Below, one piece after another: positions 50,784 to 62,135 of a DNA stretch of 64,000 nucleotides (positions are counted from its first letter, which is position 1; each line of letters starts with the position of its first letter). The DNA is from Croceicoccus sp. (GTDB taxonomy: Bacteria > Pseudomonadota > Alphaproteobacteria > Sphingomonadales > Sphingomonadaceae): the NCBI GenBank assembly GCA_002694745.1, contig NZMY01000050.1, positions 456,232 to 520,231 of the forward strand, read 5' to 3'. The notes beneath the pieces were generated by a model, which was not told the DNA's origin, did not search any database, and was given only the letters and a program-made list of their open reading frames with translations. The position numbers were made by a program, and so were the translations under genes.

Positions 50784-52479
50784 CGTGATGCTCCTGCTCG
50801 GCAAGGAAGCGCATCAGCTCGTCATGGCTGTCGAACCTCTGCTGGTGCTGGCTGCCCAGATAGAGCCAGCCGTCGCGCGCGATCGCTTCGGGCCGCTTGG
50901 TCGAGAGCAGCACGGTGGTGTCCGATGCGCGCAACTCGTCGAGCGCGAGCTGAAGGCGGTGGACCGGCATCATGTCGAACAATTCGGACAGCAACAGCAC
51001 GCGCGGCTTGCCCAGAAGGGCGCCCGCCAGTTTCAGCTGCATGACCTCGGCAATGGTCAGCGGCGCGCCCGACGACGACAATACCGTGTCCAGCCCGTCG
51101 GGCAGCGTCGCGATCCGACGTCCCAGTCCCACGGTATCGAGCGCGGCCATCATCGCGCGGTTTCCGCCGTCGCCGACTTCCAGCGCCAGATATTCGCGGA
51201 TCTTGACCTCGACGATGGTGGGGCGATTGAGCACGGTGACCGCGGTGCGCAGCAGATACATGTCGAACGTGCCAAGATCGCCCTTGCCGATCAGCAATTG
51301 CCCACGGTCGGGCAGGGCATGCCGTTTGAGCAGGGACGCCAGCAGGCGTTCCATGCCGGGTTCGACAACCGCCACCACCTGTTCGCCGCCTTTCAGCGAG
51401 AACGAGATATGCGCGTCGCCCTTTACCACTTCGCGCATATAGACCGACCCGTCGGACGGCGCCTCTCCGGTGACCTGTCCGCTTTCCTGCGGGATCGAGA
51501 ACAGGAGGGTCAGCTCTTCCGAGCTGGCGATCATCTCGTAGAACGTGTCGAGGTACCATCCGAGCTGCGAGATGCCGTAGAACACGCCCGAAAGGATCAG
51601 CTCGGCCGCCACCAGCTGTCCGATCGACAGCTGGCCCTGGATGATCAGATTGCCGCCCAGCGCCAGCAGGCCCGCGCTCGCCAGCGCATAAACCAGGAAA
51701 TAGGCCACCGCCTGCGAGAAGCTGTAGCGGAAATATTGCTTGTGCGCCTCGATATAGGCGGCGGTGACGCGTTCGGTGCGGTCCATCGCAAAGCCCATGT
51801 GGCGGCTGGACTTGTAGAACCCGTTCGATCCGCCGACGCTTTCCAGCCAGTGCGCCGCCTTGTGCTTTGCATCCGACAGCCCCACCGCGCCCGTCACCGC
51901 GCCGCGCCGCCACATGATCCAGATCAGCATCACGACGAACACCAGCAGCACGTTGAAGGCCAGGAAGAACGGGTGATAGAAGCTGGTGACGGCAAGCCCC
52001 ACCACGGCCTGAAGGATGATGGTGAACGCGCCGATCACCAGGCTGGGCACCGATTTTTGCAGCACCGGCATGTCGAAGAAGCGGTTGAACAGATGTTCGC
52101 TGTTCGCGTCTGAGAAATAGGGGTTCTGCGCGTGCACGGCCTTGACCGTGATGCCAGCGACGATGCGCGCGAACAGCCGCCGTTCGAACATCGCCATGAC
52201 ATACAGGCGCAGCGCACTGAGCGCCGCCACGATCAGCAGCAGCAGCAGCAATATGCCCGACAGCGTCCACAGCGGAGCCGGAAGCGAGGTCCGCGCGACG
52301 CTGTTGATCAGCACCTGGACCGAAATCGGCGTGGCCAGCGACAGCAGGGTTATCGCGACGGTATAGACGATGCCGATCCGAACATAGCCGTAATCGGGCC
52401 CGATGACTTCCGACATCCACAATGCCGCATCGCGCAATCCCAGTCTTTGTCCCGCCACTCTAGCCCCTTGATCGATCAA
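50776..52479 (-). CDS. ABC exporter-like protein with TM domain and degenerate nucleotide-binding domain
   Basis: ABC exporter TM domain then an NBD-like C-terminus (ISFSLKGGEQVVAVVEPGMERLLASLLKRH...RVLLLSELFD...TVLLSTKRPEAI). Walker A/B, signature and H-loop are all substituted. Start (TTG) uncertain. Confidence 0.82.
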   Translation of the reverse strand: MIDQGARVAGQRLGLRDAALWMSEVIGPDYGYVRIGIVYTVAITLLSLATPISVQVLINSVARTSLPAPLWTLSGILLLLLLIVAALSALRLYVMAMFERRLFARIVAGITVKAVHAQNPYFSDANSEHLFNRFFDMPVLQKSVPSLVIGAFTIILQAVVGLAVTSFYHPFFLAFNVLLVFVVMLIWIMWRRGAVTGAVGLSDAKHKAAHWLESVGGSNGFYKSSRHMGFAMDRTERVTAAYIEAHKQYFRYSFSQAVAYFLVYALASAGLLALGGNLIIQGQLSIGQLVAAELILSGVFYGISQLGWYLDTFYEMIASSEELTLLFSIPQESGQVTGEAPSDGSVYMREVVKGDAHISFSLKGGEQVVAVVEPGMERLLASLLKRHALPDRGQLLIGKGDLGTFDMYLLRTAVTVLNRPTIVEVKIREYLALEVGDGGNRAMMAALDTVGLGRRIATLPDGLDTVLSSSGAPLTIAEVMQLKLAGALLGKPRVLLLSELFDMMPVHRLQLALDELRASDTTVLLSTKRPEAIARDGWLYLGSQHQQRFDSHDELMRFLAEQEHHDA

Positions 52480-52860
52480 ACTGTTCGCAGTCGCGGTACA
52501 TATGGAGACAGGCGGCCGACTGAAAGCGGCCCTTGATGTCCCGAATGTAATTTATTGTTTCCGTCCGGCTATCCATAACGACATCTGTTGCCGCTGGCCA
52601 CGCCGGCGACGCGCCAACCATGCCGGGCAGGGGAAGGCACCGGTCGGGCCGGGCCTGCCGAAGATGCGACCGTCGCCCTTAACAGCAAAGTGCCCGTTGT
52701 TGTTGTTCGGTTCAGAAATGGCACGACTTTGACTTCAGATTTTCTTTTGCAGGATGCTCCGCTAATATTCGGGGCGACGCTCGGGTGATCGGGCGGCTTT
52801 GGCCTTTTTCGCGCGCCGGGGGGCATTATGCGCGGCGGGCGATGGAGGGGGCAAGGCCGC

Positions 52861-55800
52861 ATGGGGCCGGATCATATTGCATATCTCGTGACAGAGGATC
52901 GCGGCGAAGCCGTGCCTGATGCCGATACCGGACCCGAGAGCGCCGACAGCCTGTCCGCAAGGTTTCGGGATGTCGCGCGCGCACAGGGCGCCAAGGTGGC
53001 TGCCCGCTGCGGCGAGCAAGAACTGTCCTATGCCGCGCTGGACCGGCTTTCGAGCCAGCTAGCCAATCGGCTCAGGCGCATGGGCGTGTCGGGGGGCGCG
53101 CTTGTCGGCCTGCATGTCGGCCGCGATCTCGATATTCTCGTTGGCATATTGGGCATCATCAAGGCGGGCGGCGCCTATCTGCCGATGGATCCCGTCTATC
53201 CCGCCGACCGTCTCGCCTTCATGGCGGATGACGCCAATGTGGGGATCATCGTTACAAGGGGCGCGCTGGCGGGCAATCTGGTCGATACCGGGGCCGTTCT
53301 TGTCGATATCGGCGATTGCGGCGGCGAAAGCGCGTCATCTCCGCTCGCGGAAACGGGCGGCGGTGATCTGGCCTATGTGATCTATACTTCGGGTTCGACC
53401 GGCAAGCCCAAGGGTGTGGCCGTCAGCCATGCCAACGTATTGCGCCTGTTCGATTCGACGCAGCACTGGTTCGGTTTCGGCAGCGACGACGTCTGGACGC
53501 TGTTTCATTCCTATTCCTTCGATTTCTCGGTGTGGGAAATCTGGGGCGCGCTGCTTTACGGCGGATGCGTCGTGGTGGTCCCCGTGGAAGTGGGCCGATC
53601 GACCGAGGCGTTTCGCAGCCTTGTCCTTGCCGAAGGGGTAACGGTGCTCAACCAGACCCCGTCCGCCTTTCGCCGCTTCATCCAGGCGGACCGCGCCGCT
53701 GCGCCCGCCGATTATGCGCTGCGCCATGTGATATTCGGCGGCGAGGCGCTGGAGTTTCAGTCGCTGCGCCCGTGGTTCGCCCGCTATGGAGACCGATCGC
53801 CCCGCCTAATCAACATGTACGGCATTACCGAGACGACGGTGCATGTCACCTATCGCCCGGTCACGGTGAACGACCTCGATGCAGGACGCGGCAGCATCAT
53901 CGGAGAGCCGATACCCGACCTCACGCTTCACATTCTGGACGAGAACATGCGTCCCGTCCCCACCGGTGTCAGCGGCGAGATCTATGTCGGCGGCGCAGGG
54001 GTCGCGTCGGGCTATCTCAACCGCCCCGAACTGACGGCGCAGCGCTTCCTTGCCGATCCGTTTTCTTCGGACCGCAATGCACGGCTGTATCGCACCGGTG
54101 ACCTTGCCTTGCGCAACCGGGAAGGGGAGATCGAATATCTCGGCCGCGCCGACCATCAGGTGAAGATCCGCGGCTTTCGCATCGAGCTGGGCGAGATCGA
54201 AGCGCAGATCACCCGCGACGAGGCGATTCGGAACGCCGCCGTCATCGCGCGGCCCGACCGTTCGGGGGAACAGCAGATCGTCGCCTATCTGGTGACCGAC
54301 CAGACCGCGCACGAGGGACTAGCCGCCCGCCTGCGGGCGCGGCTGAGGGCCGTATTGCCCGATTACATGCTGCCCGCTCATTTTGTTCTGATCGACGATC
54401 TGCCGCTGACGGAAAACGGCAAGCTCGACCGCGCGCGGCTTCCCGAACCGGGGCAGGCACGCGCCAGCGCGGCCTATGTCGCGCCCAGGGGTGAGCGGCA
54501 GGAACTGATCGCGCGCATCTGGTCGGACGTGCTGGGCGTCGAACAAATGGGCGCGCATGACGATTTCTTCGAACTGGGCGGCCATTCGCTGTTGATCATC
54601 GACGTGCTGCAACGGCTTCGGGCGCATGGTCTGCACGTCTCCGCCGGCGACATGTTCCTGACGCCCACCATCGCGGCCATCGCCGATCTGGCAGAGCAGC
54701 ACGGATCGACTGAAGCCATCGCCCTCAGCAATATTCCGCCCGATTGCGACGCGATCCGGCCCGATATGCTGGATCTGGTCACGCTGGACGAGGATGAGAT
54801 TGCGCTGATCGAACGCACGGTTCCGGGCGGGGCCGCGAATATTCAGGACATTTATCCGCTCACCCCGCTGCAGGAAGGCATCTTCTATCACCACCGCGTT
54901 TCGGCCAGCGGCGATCCCTATCTGGTCACGACACTGATGGCCGCCCGCTCGCGCGAACAGGCGATGCGCTATGCCGCGGCGGTGCAGTCCGTGGTGAACC
55001 GTCACGACATCCTGCGCAGCGCCTTTCTGGCCGAGGGCCTGCGTCATCCGGTGCAAGTCGTGTGCCGCGAAGCGCGCGTGTCGGTCGAGGAGATGCAGTT
55101 CGAGCCTGCCGAGGGCGATGTCGCCGGGCAATTGCTCGACCGTTTCGATATGCGTCATCACCGGCTGGCGGTCGATCGCGCTCCGGCCATACGGCTCTAT
55201 ATCGCGCAGGATCCGGCGAACGAGCGCTGGCTGATCCTGCGTTCGCATCACCATCTGATAGAGGACCACACGACCGACGAGCTGATGAGCGGCGAGATCG
55301 CGGCGCTGATGGCGGACGGGGGCGCGGATCTTCCCGAACCGCTGCCGTTTCGCGCATTCGTCGCGCGTACCGCTGACAAGGCGGAGGCACCGGAATCGCG
55401 CGAATGGTTCGGCGAATTGCTGGGCGATCTGGATGAACCGACTGCCGCTTTCGGCCTGACCGAAACGGCGCAGGATGAACCGATAAAGGATGCGCGGCTG
55501 CGGCTGGACGACGGCCTATCGGAACGGCTGCGCATTATTGCCAGATCGCGCGGCGTAGGCGTCGCCAGCCTGTTCCACCTCGCCTGGGGGCTGGTGGTCG
55601 GACAAAGCTGCGGACGCGGCGATGTCGTTTTCGGTACCGTCCTGTTCGGGCGGATGCAGGCGGGCGATCATGCGGATCGCATCCTTGGCCCGATGATCAA
55701 TACGCTTCCGCTGCGCCTGCGCTTTGCGGGCCGCAGCGTGGCCGAAGCGCTGACCGACACGCATGAGCTGCTGGCCGGATTGCTGCGCCACGAACATGCG

Positions 55801-58800
55801 TCGCTGGCCATGGCGCAGGCCTGCAGCAGGCTCGCGCCGGGTGTTCCGCTGTTCAATGCGCTGATCAATTTCCGCCATGTGCAGATCCGCGGCGGGCGCG
55901 AGAGTACCAGGGTCCACGCGATGGGTCCGGCGATCGAGGCGATGGGGCTTGAGCTTCTGTCCTTCACCGAAAGGACGAATTACGCGCTCGAACTGTCGGT
56001 CGATGATCTTGGCGACGGCTTCATGGTGGAGGCGCAGTCGCGTCATCCGGTGGATCCCGCCATATTGTGCGACGCCGTGGCGGCCGCGCTGGAAGATATC
56101 GCCGCAAAGCTTGAGTTCGAGCCCGATGCGAGGACGGAGGACGTCCGCATTCTCTCCGCCGCTGCCGAGCGGCGATTGCTGCACGATTTCAACGACACCG
56201 CCACCGAATTCGGCACGCCCCAGCGCCTCCACGCCGCCTTCGAGGGGCAGGCGGCCCGCACACCCCAGGCGGTCGCGCTGGAGTTAGAGGGGCGCGAGAT
56301 GTCCTATGGCGAACTCGACCGCCGCGCCAATGCGCTGGCGCGCGCCATGCGCCAGGCGGGTGTGAGACGGGACGCGCTTGTCGGCGTATGCGCCGAACGC
56401 AGCTTCGAGATGGTCGTCGCGCTTTATGCCGCGCTGAAGGCAGGCGGTGCCTATGTGCCGCTGGACCCGTCGCTGCCTGCGGCGCGCCTTGCCGACATGC
56501 TGGCGGATGCCGCACCGAAAGTGGTTTTGTGCCAGCCGCATCTGCGCGACCGTATCGCGGGCTTCGAAGGCAAGATCCTCGATCTCGACCTCGCGGCGGA
56601 AACGGAAATCGCGAACGGCGCCCCGCTTTTAGACGAGGGCGAGCCGGGCGACCTTGCCTATGTAATCTTCACATCGGGCTCCACCGGGCGGCCCAAGGCG
56701 GCAATGAACGAACATCGCGGCATCGTGAACCGGCTGAACTGGATGCAGGCGCAATACGGCCTGACGGCAGACGACCGGGTGCTTCAGAAAACGCCGTTCA
56801 GTTTCGACGTGTCGGTCTGGGAATTCTTCTGGCCGCTGATGGTCGGCGCAAGGCTGGTGATCGCGCGGCCCGATGGCCACCGTGACAGCGGCTATTTGGC
56901 CGAACTGATCCGGTCGCGCGCCATCACCACGCTGCATTTCGTCCCGTCGATGCTGCGCGTGTTTCTCGAGGAACCGGCCGCCGCCGATTGCCCGTCGATC
57001 CGCCGCGTCATCTGCAGCGGAGAGGCGCTGACCCACGATCTTCAGACCGCCTTCTTCGATCGCTTCGCAGAGGCGGATTTGCATAATCTGTATGGCCCGA
57101 CCGAAGCGGGTGTCGACGTCACCCACTGGACTTGCCGCCGGGACGCGCAGGGCACCATCGTTCCCATCGGCAGGCCGGTCGCGAACACACGCATCCATAT
57201 TCTCGACGATCGCCTGCGGCCCGTTCTGCAAGGCGCGCCGGGCCATGTGTTCATCGGCGGGGGGCAGGTCGGTCGCGGCTATCTCGGCCAGGGCGAACTC
57301 ACTGCGGAGCGGTTTGTTGCGGATCCGTTTTCGGGCGATCCCGCGGCTCGCATCTACCGGACGGGCGACGTCGGGCGATATCTGCCGGACGGCACCATCG
57401 AATATCTGGGGCGCAGCGATTTCCAGGTGAAGATCCGCGGCCAGCGCATCGAACTGGGCGAGATCGAGGCGCGGCTGGAAGAGATCGAAGGCATCACGCA
57501 AGGCGTCGTCCTGGCGCGCGAGGATCCCGTGCAGGGCGCGCAGCTGATCGCCTATTATATCGCGTCGGACCAGCCAATCGATCCGGCACACCTGTCCGCG
57601 GAACTGGGGCGCTCGCTGCCGTCCTATATGGTGCCGGCTATTTTCGTCGAACTGGCGGAGATGCCGCTGACCTCCAGCGGAAAAATCGACCGCAAGGCCT
57701 TGCCCGAGCCCGGACCTGCCGAGCGCCAGCGCAGCGCTACGCCGCCGCGCGACGATGTCGAACGGGCGATGGCGGCGATCTGGCAGGACATGCTGGGCGC
57801 ATCGGAAATCGGCATAGACGAGGATTTCTTCGCGCTCGGCGGTCATTCGCTGTTGGCGTTGCAGATGCTGGTCCGGCTTGAAAGGCAGATGGGACTGCGT
57901 ATCCCGATCCGGACGGTGGTCGAGGGACGGACGATCCGCCGCATCTCGGACGGACTGGAAAACACAGCCGGAACCGATCTTCCCGAGGGGCTGATCCGCC
58001 TGCATGGCAGTGTGTCCCAGCGACCGCTGTTCTGCATACCCGGCGCGGGCGGCGTCGCGCTGCAGTTCGAGAATCTGGCGCGCAAGCTGGAGGGGGACCG
58101 CGCGGTCTATGCATTCGAATTGCACGAGATGGACGCGGGGCCCGCACGCTGGCCGACGATGCAGGATTATACGCAGGCGGTGGCCCGTGCGATGCGCGAG
58201 GTGCAGCCGGACGGTCCCTATTCGCTGATCGGCTTTTCGTCCGGCGGCAATCTGGCAGTCGAGGTCACAGCACTTCTGGAAAGCCAGGGGCAAAAGGTCG
58301 ACACATTGTGGGTGGTCGATTCCTATGCGCCGGGCACGATCTATCTGACCAGCCAGCTGGCGCGTTGGAAGGGGCACTTCGACGAGATCGTCGGCCTGCC
58401 GCTGCACGAGATACCCGGCCATCTGCGTTTCCGCGCAAGACGCATGTTTGGCCGTCTGCCAAGACGGCGGCGCGGCGAAACCGAGCTGGAATTCAAACTG
58501 CGTCTGGCGGAAGAGCGCGCCGAAAAAGTGCAGAAAAATTATGCGGCCAGCTCCGTGAAGACCGCGATCCACTGGACCCGCGCCAGCGGCACCATGGCCG
58601 AGAATTTCTGGGCCACCTTCGTCGATCCCACCGAAACGGGCGGCTGGATCGACCTGTGTAGCGAGCTCAAGGTCTATCGCTTCGACTGCGGCCACCACGC
58701 CATGTTGAAGGAGCCGCAGTTGGGCAGGCTGGCGGATCACATTTCCGAAAGTCTGCGTGCCTGCCGTGCGCCCGAACTAGAGTGCGATGGCGGTCACCAC

Positions 58801-58845
58801 ATGGCCGTCTGCCGCGAACCAGCGGCCGTCGAACCTTGTGCCTGA
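52861..58845 (+). CDS. Two-module non-ribosomal peptide synthetase: A(Thr)-PCP-C-A(Ser)-PCP-TE
   Basis: Two A domains (YTSGSTGKPKG / FTSGSTGRPKA), two PCPs (LGGHSLLIIDVL / LGGHSLLALQML), one C domain (HHLIEDHTT), TE with GFSSGG. ORF opens at 52828; ATG 52861 has a ggaggggg RBS. Confidence 0.93.
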   Translation: MGPDHIAYLVTEDRGEAVPDADTGPESADSLSARFRDVARAQGAKVAARCGEQELSYAALDRLSSQLANRLRRMGVSGGALVGLHVGRDLDILVGILGIIKAGGAYLPMDPVYPADRLAFMADDANVGIIVTRGALAGNLVDTGAVLVDIGDCGGESASSPLAETGGGDLAYVIYTSGSTGKPKGVAVSHANVLRLFDSTQHWFGFGSDDVWTLFHSYSFDFSVWEIWGALLYGGCVVVVPVEVGRSTEAFRSLVLAEGVTVLNQTPSAFRRFIQADRAAAPADYALRHVIFGGEALEFQSLRPWFARYGDRSPRLINMYGITETTVHVTYRPVTVNDLDAGRGSIIGEPIPDLTLHILDENMRPVPTGVSGEIYVGGAGVASGYLNRPELTAQRFLADPFSSDRNARLYRTGDLALRNREGEIEYLGRADHQVKIRGFRIELGEIEAQITRDEAIRNAAVIARPDRSGEQQIVAYLVTDQTAHEGLAARLRARLRAVLPDYMLPAHFVLIDDLPLTENGKLDRARLPEPGQARASAAYVAPRGERQELIARIWSDVLGVEQMGAHDDFFELGGHSLLIIDVLQRLRAHGLHVSAGDMFLTPTIAAIADLAEQHGSTEAIALSNIPPDCDAIRPDMLDLVTLDEDEIALIERTVPGGAANIQDIYPLTPLQEGIFYHHRVSASGDPYLVTTLMAARSREQAMRYAAAVQSVVNRHDILRSAFLAEGLRHPVQVVCREARVSVEEMQFEPAEGDVAGQLLDRFDMRHHRLAVDRAPAIRLYIAQDPANERWLILRSHHHLIEDHTTDELMSGEIAALMADGGADLPEPLPFRAFVARTADKAEAPESREWFGELLGDLDEPTAAFGLTETAQDEPIKDARLRLDDGLSERLRIIARSRGVGVASLFHLAWGLVVGQSCGRGDVVFGTVLFGRMQAGDHADRILGPMINTLPLRLRFAGRSVAEALTDTHELLAGLLRHEHASLAMAQACSRLAPGVPLFNALINFRHVQIRGGRESTRVHAMGPAIEAMGLELLSFTERTNYALELSVDDLGDGFMVEAQSRHPVDPAILCDAVAAALEDIAAKLEFEPDARTEDVRILSAAAERRLLHDFNDTATEFGTPQRLHAAFEGQAARTPQAVALELEGREMSYGELDRRANALARAMRQAGVRRDALVGVCAERSFEMVVALYAALKAGGAYVPLDPSLPAARLADMLADAAPKVVLCQPHLRDRIAGFEGKILDLDLAAETEIANGAPLLDEGEPGDLAYVIFTSGSTGRPKAAMNEHRGIVNRLNWMQAQYGLTADDRVLQKTPFSFDVSVWEFFWPLMVGARLVIARPDGHRDSGYLAELIRSRAITTLHFVPSMLRVFLEEPAAADCPSIRRVICSGEALTHDLQTAFFDRFAEADLHNLYGPTEAGVDVTHWTCRRDAQGTIVPIGRPVANTRIHILDDRLRPVLQGAPGHVFIGGGQVGRGYLGQGELTAERFVADPFSGDPAARIYRTGDVGRYLPDGTIEYLGRSDFQVKIRGQRIELGEIEARLEEIEGITQGVVLAREDPVQGAQLIAYYIASDQPIDPAHLSAELGRSLPSYMVPAIFVELAEMPLTSSGKIDRKALPEPGPAERQRSATPPRDDVERAMAAIWQDMLGASEIGIDEDFFALGGHSLLALQMLVRLERQMGLRIPIRTVVEGRTIRRISDGLENTAGTDLPEGLIRLHGSVSQRPLFCIPGAGGVALQFENLARKLEGDRAVYAFELHEMDAGPARWPTMQDYTQAVARAMREVQPDGPYSLIGFSSGGNLAVEVTALLESQGQKVDTLWVVDSYAPGTIYLTSQLARWKGHFDEIVGLPLHEIPGHLRFRARRMFGRLPRRRRGETELEFKLRLAEERAEKVQKNYAASSVKTAIHWTRASGTMAENFWATFVDPTETGGWIDLCSELKVYRFDCGHHAMLKEPQLGRLADHISESLRACRAPELECDGGHHMAVCREPAAVEPCA

Positions 58846-59454
58846 CCGGCCCAGACCCTCGATGTCGATACAGGTCGTGACAGCGAAACCGCTTTCCGAC
58901 GTTTCTACCGCGACCTCGCGGTAATCGACGAAGGCCCTGCCGATGGGAAACTGCGCCTTGTAGAACGCTTCCTTGGCCGAAAACATCAGGGTCGCGGCGG
59001 CGCGGCGCTCGTCCTGCGGCAGCAGTGCCAGTCGCTCGCGCTCCTCGGTCCTGAACAGCAGGTCCTGCAACTCGTCCGTTACGGCCCGTCGCTGTTCGAC
59101 GTCGATGCCGATTGATCGCGCCGTAACGTTAGCCGCGACGACCGCCATGGCGATCGTGCCGCTGTGCGAGATGCTTCCGATCGCGCCTTGCGGCCAGATC
59201 GGCATGCCCCGTTCCCCGCGCAGCACGGGCGCGTCGCCATAGCCCAGTGCATCGAGGCAGCTTCGCGCGCAGGCCCGGCCAGCGAGGAATTCGTCTCGCC
59301 TTCGTTCCGCAGCGCCGGCGACCAGCACAGCCTCTGCCGGGTGGTGCCGCGCGCCGGTCAGCGGAATCGCGCATCCGCACGCAGCGACGGGAAAGTCGAA
59401 CAGGCCGCGCAAGGCGGGCAGGTCTTCGATCCTGTCGGCGGATATCGGCACCAT
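58777..59454 (-). CDS. 4'-phosphopantetheinyl transferase (Sfp/EntD type)
   Basis: SISHSGTIAMAVVA, SIGIDVEQRR, FSAKEAFYKAQFP. Convergent with and overlapping the NRPS 3' end. Confidence 0.9.
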   Translation of the reverse strand: MVPISADRIEDLPALRGLFDFPVAACGCAIPLTGARHHPAEAVLVAGAAERRRDEFLAGRACARSCLDALGYGDAPVLRGERGMPIWPQGAIGSISHSGTIAMAVVAANVTARSIGIDVEQRRAVTDELQDLLFRTEERERLALLPQDERRAAATLMFSAKEAFYKAQFPIGRAFVDYREVAVETSESGFAVTTCIDIEGLGRSGTRFDGRWFAADGHVVTAIAL

Positions 59455-59595
59455 CCGCCGGATCTAGCGCGGATTTGCGGCTTTCCCAAACGGGATGAGG
59501 GCTGAACGCGGCTTTCGGGCAGGCATATCGATGATCCCACAGGCAAATGCGGCAACGCCTTCGACAATCGCGGCAAGCGGTCCTAGATTGCGGGC

Positions 59596-61497
<1,902 letters not shown>

Positions 61498-61508
61498 GGA
61501 TCAAGACG

Positions 61509-61853
61509 ATGAAATCGATGGAAGAAATGTTCCAGGCCGCCCAGCAGGCCGCGCAGAACATCCAGAAGCAGATGAACGAGGCGCAGGCCACGCTCGACGC
61601 GATCGAGGTCGAAGGCGTTTCGGGCGGCGGGCTGGTCAAGATCCGCTGCACCGCCAAGGGCCGCATCCTGGGCGTCGCCATCGACGACAGCCTGATCGTG
61701 CCTGCCGAAAAGCAGATGCTGGAGGACCTGATCGCCGCCGCGTTCAACGATGCGCGCACCCGCGCCGACCAGCGCGCGAACGAGGAGATGCAGAAGGTCC
61801 AGCAAGGCGCAGGCCTTCCGCCGGGCTTCGACCTGTCGAAACTGGGCATCTGA
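61509..61853 (+). CDS. YbaB/EbfC family nucleoid-associated protein
   Basis: MKSMEEMFQAAQQAAQNIQKQMNEAQATLDAIEVEGVSGGGLVKI downstream of dnaX. Confidence 0.92.
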   Translation: MKSMEEMFQAAQQAAQNIQKQMNEAQATLDAIEVEGVSGGGLVKIRCTAKGRILGVAIDDSLIVPAEKQMLEDLIAAAFNDARTRADQRANEEMQKVQQGAGLPPGFDLSKLGI

Positions 61854-61898
61854 AGGCACCGTTTCACCTCATCCAATTCGGATTAGTGCGGCGGGGCG

Positions 61899-61927
61899 CT
61901 TGTCCCTTGCTGCAGATGCACCATATT
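61899..61927 (+). promoter_or_regulatory. Candidate heat-shock (RpoH-type) promoter upstream of lon
   Basis: CTTGTC ... CACCATATT, resembling the CTTG-n-CCATnT pattern in the 282-bp gap before lon. Confidence 0.35.
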
Positions 61928-62135
61928 CAGCCGGAACAGCCCGCCGCCCCTTCGCCAGATCGCCGACAAATGGCGAATCTGGCAGAAAAGGGTCGAAAAC
62001 GGAGCAGACAGGCTCCTCTCATCGGCGGGCAGGCGTATAAAGGCGGCATCGGGCTGCAATGCCAGATCGCAATGTCGCCACTCGGCGCATGGGGCTGTGA
62101 AAGCCTGCGTGCGCCGGTCAATCGGAAAGTGACAG

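Noticed and set aside
55243-55263. Inactive condensation domain because the motif is HHLIEDH rather than HHxxxDG
   Set aside because: HHxxxDH variants are, to my knowledge, common in functional C domains of this subfamily; not evidence of inactivity.
56629-58740. 703-aa minus-strand ORF
   Set aside because: Antisense to the NRPS second module and TE; no domain signature.
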